From contig NZ_JADQDB010000005.1 in the NCBI RefSeq assembly GCF_015694405.1, forward strand, positions 148,589 through 212,588: a DNA stretch of 64,000 nt. Reading direction: 5' to 3'. Every line of letters begins with the position of its first letter. Position 1 is the stretch's first letter. This document shows, piece by piece, positions 58,916 to 64,000 of the stretch. Made by a program: the position numbers and the translations under genes. The stretch comes from Pelagibacterium limicola (GTDB lineage Bacteria > Pseudomonadota > Alphaproteobacteria > Rhizobiales > Devosiaceae). Under the pieces are notes generated by a model. That model did no database searches. It was not told where the DNA came from and saw nothing but the letters and a program-made list of their open reading frames with translations.

Positions 58916-60732
58916 GTTTTTATTTCGACAGATTTGAGGATCGGCGTCCTCCCGAACCGGTGCCCCATTCGGCGTTGCGCCAATCGGTATTCCGGCTCCT
59001 TGCTTTAGCGGCCGTCGCCACCGGCCTCTGGTACCTGAGCTGGCGCTGGACCGCCTCGCTCAACTACGAGGCTCTGTGGTTCGCACTGCCTCTGGTTCTT
59101 GCCGAAACCTGCGCTTTTATCGGCCTCCTGCTCTACTATATCAATCTCTGGAAGGTCTCGGATCCCCCGATCACCCCCCCGCCTGCAACCATCGCAGAAT
59201 GCGTTCCCGATCTGCATGGCCCCGATCGCCCCCTTAGCGTCGATGTCTTTTTCGCGACCTACAACGAGGATCCTGAACTCGTGCGGCTGGGCATCCGCGA
59301 CGCCCGCGCGATGCGCTATCCCCACCCGTTAAACCTCGTCATCCACGTGCTTGACGACGGGCGACGGGAGGAGATGCGCGCGGTCGCCGAACAAGAAGGC
59401 GTCAATTACATCACAAGGCCCGATAATGCCGGCTACAAGGCCGGCAATCTGCGCAATGGGATCGAGGAGACCGATGGCGATTTCATCCTGATCTGCGATG
59501 CCGACACCCGGCCTTTCCCAACGCTGCTCGAACGCACCATGGGCTATTTCCGCGACCCTAGGGTCGCCTGGGTTCAGACCCCACAGTGGTTTTTCGATCT
59601 GCCCGAAGGCATCGGGCTGGGCGAGGCGCTTGGGCAGGCCTTGGGGCGCCCCGGGCGGACAATCGGAGGCGCGATCGAAAGGGTCTTCGGACCGATAAGG
59701 TTCGGTGAGGATCCGTTCGTCTCGGACCCGCGCCTGTTTTACGATGTTCTGCTGCGCCGGAGAAACTGGGCGAATGCCGCCTTTTGTTGTGGCGCCGCCT
59801 CCATACATCGCCGTGAAGCGGTAATCGAAGCCGCTCTCCGATCCTACGGCGCCGCGGTCGAGCGGGCCATGAACCTCACGACAGCGAGCATAAGCCGGGC
59901 TCCCGGAGAGAACGCGGTCTCCACAGGGTTGCTCAATGCCATACGTGACGAGGCGGCGCACGCGATCGAGTTCACACCATACAAATTCCACGTCTCCGAA
60001 GACATCTACACCTCGATTGTCCTCCATTCGGACCGCGAGCGCGATTGGCGCTCCATCCAGCATCCCTATGTAGAATCCAAGATGCTTTCCCCCCAGGATC
60101 TTCTGTCCTGGACGGTTCAAAGGTTCAAATACGCTGGCGGGACGCTGGACATCTTCTTTCACGACAATCCGCTTTGGCGCAAAGGTCTCTCGCTGCCGCA
60201 AAAGCTGATGTATGGCTCGACCTTCTGGTCCTATCTCGGCGCCATCTGGAACCTCGTTTTCCTTGCGGCGCCGGTGATCTATCTGCTGACAGGCATCGCG
60301 CCGGTCGACGGATTCACGGTGGAATTGTTCAACCGACTTCTACCCTTCCTGATCGCCATGGAACTGGCGGCGATGGTCGGAACATGGGGGATTCCCGGCA
60401 ACCGAGGCAAGTCCAGCTATCTCTCGTTCTTCCCGATCAATCTCCAGGCGATATGGACGGTTGTCACCGGCCGGCCCATTGCATTCAAGGTCACGCCCAA
60501 ACAGCGGCAGCAGGGAAGATTTTACCGGCTGGTCTGGCCTCAAATCGCCGTCATGGGCCTTACACTGGGAGCCATTGCATATGCCTTGAGCCTGCATCTG
60601 GCGGGCTCGGACCAGTATTCACTTACCGGGCTCGTGGCCAACATATTTTGGGGCTTTCACAACTGCATGGCTTTGGCCGGCATCGTTTATGCGGCAGGTT
60701 GGCAACCGCCCGCCAGCGAGGCAAAAACATGA
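58912..60732 (+). CDS. GT2 polysaccharide synthase (cellulose-synthase-like, no PilZ)
   Basis: A 606-residue processive GT2 inner-membrane glycosyltransferase. Two N-terminal TM helices (~27-48, 55-78), a cytosolic GT-A domain with DDG (148-150), DAD (196-198), catalytic-base motif SED (362-364) and QRFKY (403-407, in place of QxxRW), then about four C-terminal TM helices. BcsA-type cellulose synthases end with a c-di-GMP-binding PilZ domain; none is present. The product could be cellulose-like or another beta-glucan. No BcsB/C/Z genes are nearby. Start GTG at 58912, overlapping the previous gene by 4 bp. Confidence 0.85.
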   Translation: MSFYFDRFEDRRPPEPVPHSALRQSVFRLLALAAVATGLWYLSWRWTASLNYEALWFALPLVLAETCAFIGLLLYYINLWKVSDPPITPPPATIAECVPDLHGPDRPLSVDVFFATYNEDPELVRLGIRDARAMRYPHPLNLVIHVLDDGRREEMRAVAEQEGVNYITRPDNAGYKAGNLRNGIEETDGDFILICDADTRPFPTLLERTMGYFRDPRVAWVQTPQWFFDLPEGIGLGEALGQALGRPGRTIGGAIERVFGPIRFGEDPFVSDPRLFYDVLLRRRNWANAAFCCGAASIHRREAVIEAALRSYGAAVERAMNLTTASISRAPGENAVSTGLLNAIRDEAAHAIEFTPYKFHVSEDIYTSIVLHSDRERDWRSIQHPYVESKMLSPQDLLSWTVQRFKYAGGTLDIFFHDNPLWRKGLSLPQKLMYGSTFWSYLGAIWNLVFLAAPVIYLLTGIAPVDGFTVELFNRLLPFLIAMELAAMVGTWGIPGNRGKSSYLSFFPINLQAIWTVVTGRPIAFKVTPKQRQQGRFYRLVWPQIAVMGLTLGAIAYALSLHLAGSDQYSLTGLVANIFWGFHNCMALAGIVYAAGWQPPASEAKT

Positions 60733-60881
60733 GATTCCGCGACGGGTTGGTGGCCGCACGCGGCCATCTGATATTCATTGTCGTCCTCTGCGTGCTTTTC
60801 GGCGCACTACAACACCTTGATCGCACGCAAGGCGGGACCGACCTTCCAGAAGCGTCTGCGACCACAATCCAGACCCGATGA
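60729..60881 (+). CDS. 50-residue single-pass membrane peptide
   Basis: A small ORF coupled to the GT2 gene by a 4 bp ATGA overlap, with GAGG eight bases before its ATG. It encodes a basic N-terminus (MRFRDGLVAARG), one TM helix (HLIFIVVLCVLFGALQHL) and a short polar tail ending in IQTR. No family is recognised. Small membrane subunits accompany some polysaccharide synthases, so an accessory or stability role is a reasonable guess. Confidence 0.65.
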   Translation: MRFRDGLVAARGHLIFIVVLCVLFGALQHLDRTQGGTDLPEASATTIQTR

Positions 60882-61020
60882 GGCCCAGGCGACCAAAGTG
60901 TGCTTTTGAGCGCATGACGGTGTTGGCGATAAACGGCTCACAGACTCGTTACCGTCCGCACCGCCATGCAATCTGGCCCACACTATGGCAATCGTCGCAG
61001 GTTCGCGGTATTCTTGAGGT

Positions 61021-61038
61021 CTTCGCGAGAGCGCGAAG
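61021..61038 (+). repeat. Hairpin in the 3' region of the GT2 operon
   Basis: CTTCGCG-AGAG-CGCGAAG, a perfect 7 bp stem with a 4-base loop, 18 bp before the terminator at 61056. Together they make a structured 3' end of the partner-switch/GT2 transcript. Confidence 0.6.
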
Positions 61039-61055
61039 GGCAAGAGCAACTCCGG

Positions 61056-61093
61056 CGGCGATACGGGAAATACCCGTATTTCCGCCGTTTTTT
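61056..61093 (+). terminator. Terminator of the partner-switch/GT2 operon
   Basis: CGGCG-ATACGGG, loop AAATA, CCCGTAT-(TTC)-CGCCG, followed by six T. It lies 175 bp after the last small gene and just before the convergent ribN stop. The stem has one 3-base bulge. Confidence 0.8.
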
Positions 61094-61105
61094 ATGCAAG
61101 TCCCC

Positions 61106-62002
61106 TCAATGGGCGCATCGCCCTCGGCCTTCCCGGCTCATGATATAGATCGAGCCGGCAACGATCATGGCGGCACCGGGCCAGAAGGTCACATCCGGTG
61201 AAAAACCGAAAACGATCCAGCCCAGGATGATGTTGAGCGGCAGCTTGAGATCCTCGAACGGCTGAAGATAAGCCGCATCCGCTGAGGCATAGGCCCGGGT
61301 GAGCACATATTGCGCAGCCGCTGTCAGAAGTCCGGCCGCCAGCAGCACGAGCCAACCCTCGAGGGGCGGCATTTGAAGGCCCGACCCCAAATAGAGCGCA
61401 AAATTGATCGGTGTGAGGAGAAGCAGAAGATAGAGCGCGATGGAATCGGAGCGCTCGAAGCGTGTGAGCTCCTTGGTTATGAGCGAGGCTCCCGCCCAAA
61501 GTGCAGCCGCAAGCACCGGCAGCACGGCGTGCCAGGTGAAGGTTTCAGACCATGGCGCGATGATGATCAGCGCGCCGGCAAAGCCGAAGGCTGTGGCGCC
61601 GACACGTGCCAATGTCACGGTTTCGCGCAGAGCGAGGGCGGCGCCGGCCAGAACGAAGAAGGGCGAAGTCATGGAAAGCGCAATCGCTTGCCAGAGCGGC
61701 ACATGGGCCAGCGCCATGACCCAGACCTGCACACCCGCCGCCGCCAGGACGATGCGAACGAGATGCAGCATGGGGCGCCCGGTGCGCATGGCCGAAAGGC
61801 CACGCCGCCAGACGAGCGGCAGGACAAAGAGAAAGCCAAAGAAATACTGCCAGAAAGCCGTTGCGGTCGACGAGATGCCGTTGACCATGCCGGCCCACTG
61901 AACCGCGACATTGACGCCGGCAAAGGCAATTCCGGCCAAGAGCATGAGACCTGCACCTGTAAGGGCGGGGCTCGATTTGAAGTAAGAGGTCGTCTGGGTC
62001 AC
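61106..62002 (-). CDS. ribN: EamA/DMT-family riboflavin transporter RibN
   Basis: A 298-residue inner-membrane protein of ten predicted TM helices in two EamA repeats (GLMLLAGIAFAGVNVAVQW opens the first; LWAGASLITKELTRFE opens the second). RibN riboflavin importers of Rhizobiales are DMT proteins preceded by FMN riboswitches, which is what is seen here at 62110-62252; that context makes riboflavin the likely substrate. The start is GTG at 62002 with AAGGA upstream; the long upstream frame reads through the riboswitch and is not coding. Confidence 0.85.
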   Translation of the reverse strand: MTQTTSYFKSSPALTGAGLMLLAGIAFAGVNVAVQWAGMVNGISSTATAFWQYFFGFLFVLPLVWRRGLSAMRTGRPMLHLVRIVLAAAGVQVWVMALAHVPLWQAIALSMTSPFFVLAGAALALRETVTLARVGATAFGFAGALIIIAPWSETFTWHAVLPVLAAALWAGASLITKELTRFERSDSIALYLLLLLTPINFALYLGSGLQMPPLEGWLVLLAAGLLTAAAQYVLTRAYASADAAYLQPFEDLKLPLNIILGWIVFGFSPDVTFWPGAAMIVAGSIYIMSREGRGRCAH

Positions 62003-62006
62003 GTTC

Positions 62007-62053
62007 TCGATCCTTTCGCTAACCACCAGTGACCTCAGGGGTTGCGGGATCGA
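62007..62053 (-). promoter_or_regulatory. Predicted RBS-sequestering hairpin of ribN
   Basis: On the minus strand TCGATCC (62047-62053) is fully complementary to GGATCGA (62007-62013), which contains the ribN Shine-Dalgarno. The helix extends inward by CGC-AACC against GGTT-A-GCG. This would hide the ribosome-binding site, making it the expression platform of the FMN riboswitch. No terminator-like U-tract is seen, supporting translational control. Confidence 0.6.
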
Positions 62054-62109
62054 AGACCGCAGGCCCGAACGCGCGCGAAGACTCGCGGACGCACGGCCGG
62101 TCCAAATCC

Positions 62110-62252
62110 CGTTCTCTTCCATCCGGACTATGACCGTCGGCTTCGGAATCGCACCGAATCTGCTGACCCTTTCCAACAGGAAAGGCGCTCGCGGGCTTCG
62201 GGCATTGGAGCCCGTTACCGCCGGTGGGGACTTCCACCCCGCCCTGAGAACG
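62110..62252 (-). ncRNA. FMN riboswitch (RFN element)
   Basis: Read on the minus strand, the conserved RFN blocks appear in order: CGTTCTCAGGGCGGGGTG, AGTCCCCACCGGCGGTAA, AGCCCGCGAGCGCC, GGTCAGCAGATTCGGTG, GATTCCGAAGCCGACGGT, and CATAGTCCGGATGGAAGAG followed by AACG. The outer P1 arms (CGTTCTC / GAGAACG) pair. It sits ~107 bp upstream of ribN. FMN binding is expected to reduce transporter synthesis. Confidence 0.95.
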
Positions 62253-62330
62253 TCTATGCGGCACTTCATCGTGAAGCGCCGATGAAATAGATAGCGCCGC
62301 GGATATTCGGGATCAAGCACTTTAAGCCAA

Positions 62331-62364
62331 CAAAAAAGGACCACCCGGATTTCGAGTGGTCCTT
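62331..62364 (-). terminator. Terminator of the minus-strand small unit
   Basis: AAGGACCAC / GTGGTCCTT, a perfect 9 bp stem with an 11-base loop. Read on the minus strand it is followed by TTTT (T6 in total counting the stem end), while the plus-strand side has no T-tract. It insulates ribN's riboswitch from the transcript arriving from the right. Confidence 0.85.
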
Positions 62365-62421
62365 CCATGATACCGTCACGCAAAGAGTGACTGAACCATC
62401 AGATGGTTCGGAGGAAGAAGA

Positions 62422-62499
62422 TCAAAGCGCCGAGGGCTGCCTCGCCGCTATCACCTCACACCCAAAGCCGCTCCCGCCTGCGCGGATCTCACTAGACAT
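62422..62499 (-). CDS. 25-residue ORF with near-perfect Shine-Dalgarno
   Basis: The ATG at 62499 is preceded, one base away from its end, by AAAGGAGGTGATCC (62501-62514), complementary to essentially the whole anti-Shine-Dalgarno tail of 16S rRNA. The peptide starts MSSEIRAGG and ends RQPSAL; no family is recognised, and it has no TM helix. Such a strong initiation site on so short an ORF suggests a leader peptide, a small protein, or a ribosome-binding regulatory RNA. Confidence 0.45.
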   Translation of the reverse strand: MSSEIRAGGSGFGCEVIAARQPSAL

Positions 62500-62657
62500 T
62501 GGATCACCTCCTTTCAACTGGTTGAAAACGGTTACAATGCTGCCTGCGTTCTTGATGCATGACAAGCCCATATCGACCGGGGATCGGCGCGAAAGCGCAG
62601 TTCACAAATCGGTTTTTCTTACCGATAATGCGCGCGCTGATCGGGCGGCGCCCGCTT

Positions 62658-64000
62658 TCATCCCCCATCCTTGTCGAGAAATGCCAAAGCCGAGGCGACA
62701 TCGGGCTTGTACTTGACCATGGGCGGGCGGACGCCATGGGTCAGGAGCATCCGCCGGATGGGAGCGCGCGCACCGGCGATGATGAACCTTATGCCCGATT
62801 GACGTGCCTTGCGCGCGGCACCTTCGAGCGCGTGGGCGGCGGTCGAGTCGAGCACCGGCAGGTCGGTGCAATCGAGCACAAAGTTTTTGCGCTGATCGGC
62901 TATGCGATCGAGGATCGCTCCAACGCTCGCCGCTGCGCCGAAAAAGAAGGCCCCGGAAATCTTGTATACGACCGTAGCGTTATCGGTCGCTTGCCTGGGG
63001 TCGTATGGAGACTTGTCATCAGTCTCGGGATGGGTATGCGTTGCCTTGCGTTCTTCGATGGCCACCGCAGCCGCCATGCGGTGAATGAACAAGAGCGCGC
63101 CGAGCGCAAAGCCCACGACGATACCCTCGGTCAGGTCGCGGAAAACGACCAGCAGGAAAGTCACTGCCAAAACCGCGGCGTCCCCGCGCGAGCCGCGGAA
63201 CAGCGCCGAGATCGCGTGACGCTCGATCATGTTCCAGGCGACGACCACCAGTACCCCCGCCAGGGCAGCGAGGGGGATGTAGCTGGCAAGTGGTGCGGCG
63301 ACCATCACGAAGCCGAGCAGGAAGAGCGCATGGAGCATTCCCGAAACCGGCGTGCGTCCGCCCGAGCGCACATTGGTCGCGGTGCGCGCGATGGTCCCGG
63401 TGACACAGATGCCGCCGAAAAGTGCCGAACCGATATTGGCAATGCCCTGACCGAGAAGCTCGGAATTGGAGCGGTGCCGCCGCCCCGTCATGCCGTCGGC
63501 GACGACAGCAGAGAGCAGCGATTCGATCGCCCCCAGGAGCGCAAATGCAATGGCATCGGGCAAGACCGCGATGATCCGCTCCCCACTGATCTCAGGCAAG
63601 GCGGGAACGGGTAGCGCATTGGGAATACCGCCGAACTGGCTCCCGATGGTTGCGACCGGCAGGCCGAACAGGCCGGCAATTAGCGCTGTAGCGGCCACCG
63701 CAATCAACAAGGCCGGCAATCTCGGTGCGAAACGGTTGAGCGCAAGGATCATCGCGATGGTTCCGAATCCCACCGCAACCGCAACACCATTCATGGTGGG
63801 GAGCGCGACCCAAAGTACGTGGAGCTTTTCGACGATTTCGCCCGGCTCCCGCCCGTCGAGCGTGAGTCCGAACAAATCCCGTAGCTGGCTGGCCAGGATG
63901 ATAATCGCAATGCCGGCGGTAAATCCCACCGTCACCGGATATGGAATGAACTTGATGAAGGTGCCCAGGCGCAGCAATCCGATGCCGATCATCAACACCC
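62658..64000 (-). CDS. SulP-family anion transporter with STAS domain, N-terminus cut off
   Basis: The C-terminal ~447 residues of a SulP (SLC26-type) inner-membrane anion transporter; the frame is open to the window edge, so the first TM helices are missing. TM region: FIPYPVTVGFTAGIAIIILASQ near the left of the protein and later GGRTPVSGMLHALFLLGF. The C-terminal cytosolic STAS domain has VLDCTDLPVLDSTAAHALEG. The substrate may be sulfate, bicarbonate or another anion; no carbonic anhydrase or cys gene is visible. Confidence 0.88.
   Translation of the reverse strand, partial: VLMIGIGLLRLGTFIKFIPYPVTVGFTAGIAIIILASQLRDLFGLTLDGREPGEIVEKLHVLWVALPTMNGVAVAVGFGTIAMILALNRFAPRLPALLIAVAATALIAGLFGLPVATIGSQFGGIPNALPVPALPEISGERIIAVLPDAIAFALLGAIESLLSAVVADGMTGRRHRSNSELLGQGIANIGSALFGGICVTGTIARTATNVRSGGRTPVSGMLHALFLLGFVMVAAPLASYIPLAALAGVLVVVAWNMIERHAISALFRGSRGDAAVLAVTFLLVVFRDLTEGIVVGFALGALLFIHRMAAAVAIEERKATHTHPETDDKSPYDPRQATDNATVVYKISGAFFFGAAASVGAILDRIADQRKNFVLDCTDLPVLDSTAAHALEGAARKARQSGIRFIIAGARAPIRRMLLTHGVRPPMVKYKPDVASALAFLDKDGG

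Larger units (their letters stand above)
62331..62527 (-). ncRNA. Candidate small RNA with three tandem hairpins and a short ORF
   Basis: On the minus strand this unit has a 16 bp palindrome TTTCAA-CCAG-TTGAAA (62512-62527), an extended Shine-Dalgarno and a 25-codon ORF, an unpaired pyrimidine run TCTTCTTCCTCC, hairpin GAACCAT-CTG-ATGGTTC (62393-62409), hairpin GTCAC-tctttgc-GTGAC (62375-62391), and the strong terminator. It lies 130 bp beyond the sulP stop and may be an independent sRNA or a 3'-UTR product. No RNA family was recognised, and no clear promoter is visible. Confidence 0.5.

Noticed and set aside
62002-62383. N-terminal extension of the EamA transporter to 62383
   Set aside because: It translates the FMN riboswitch, which is non-coding; the GTG at 62002 has a good ribosome-binding site and begins directly before TM1.
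62501-62514. Plus-strand match to the 3' end of 16S rRNA as an rRNA remnant
   Set aside because: Only about 14 bases match, with no further 16S sequence. It is better explained as the complement of a strong Shine-Dalgarno on the minus strand.

Overview
This is a GC-rich (about 60%) chromosomal segment from an alphaproteobacterium, most likely Hyphomicrobiales (Rhizobiales). The lineage markers are a GcrA cell-cycle regulator, the imuA-imuB-dnaE2 mutasome behind a GAAC-N7-GAAC LexA box, an argD-argF-hslO operon, a rhizobial-type L-rhamnose ABC/catabolic locus, a RibN-type riboflavin transporter under an FMN riboswitch, and an ATT-started infC. A Devosia/Pelagibacterium-like genus is a guess only. 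No tRNA, rRNA, insertion sequence, prophage or CRISPR array was recognised. Both edge genes are cut: metZ on the left and a SulP transporter on the right.

Layout. 1-5 kb: end of metZ, then an RND efflux pump (adaptor plus permease). 5-8.3 kb: argD-argF-hslO on the minus strand. 8.3-13 kb: gcrA with a GANTC-rich upstream region, a RecD-like helicase, a DUF924 protein, a PfkB sugar kinase and PPK2. 13-20.7 kb: the phosphate regulon phoR-pstSCAB-phoU-phoB, with a three-repeat Pho box before pstS and an attenuator after it. 20.8-26.4 kb: the SOS mutasome. 26.5-32.1 kb: rimP-nusA-ylxR-infB. 32-35.5 kb: a methyltransferase, two YeeE/YedE-type sulfur transport genes, a hydrolase and infC. 35.7-44.5 kb: a chemoreceptor, a HerA-like ATPase, a Nudix hydrolase, a Pit phosphate transporter and a CHASE-PAS-GGDEF-EAL protein. 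44.7-55.5 kb: the L-rhamnose locus, with rhaD-rhaI-rhaM divergent from rhaR-rhaS-rhaT-rhaP-rhaQ-rhaK.

55.7-60.9 kb holds the most unusual unit: six genes chained by 4-8 bp overlaps. They encode a receiver-PP2C phosphatase, a STAS antagonist, an RsbW-like kinase, a GAF-PAS protein with an HPt-like domain lacking its histidine, a cellulose-synthase-like GT2 enzyme without a PilZ domain, and a 50-residue membrane peptide. It reads as a partner-switching circuit built directly into a polysaccharide synthase operon. The receiver's conserved lysine and the HPt histidine are both missing.

61-64 kb: ribN with an FMN riboswitch whose expression platform appears to sequester the ribosome-binding site; a compact unit with a near-perfect Shine-Dalgarno, a 25-codon ORF and three tandem hairpins ending in a terminator (an sRNA or dual-function RNA candidate); and the truncated SulP gene.
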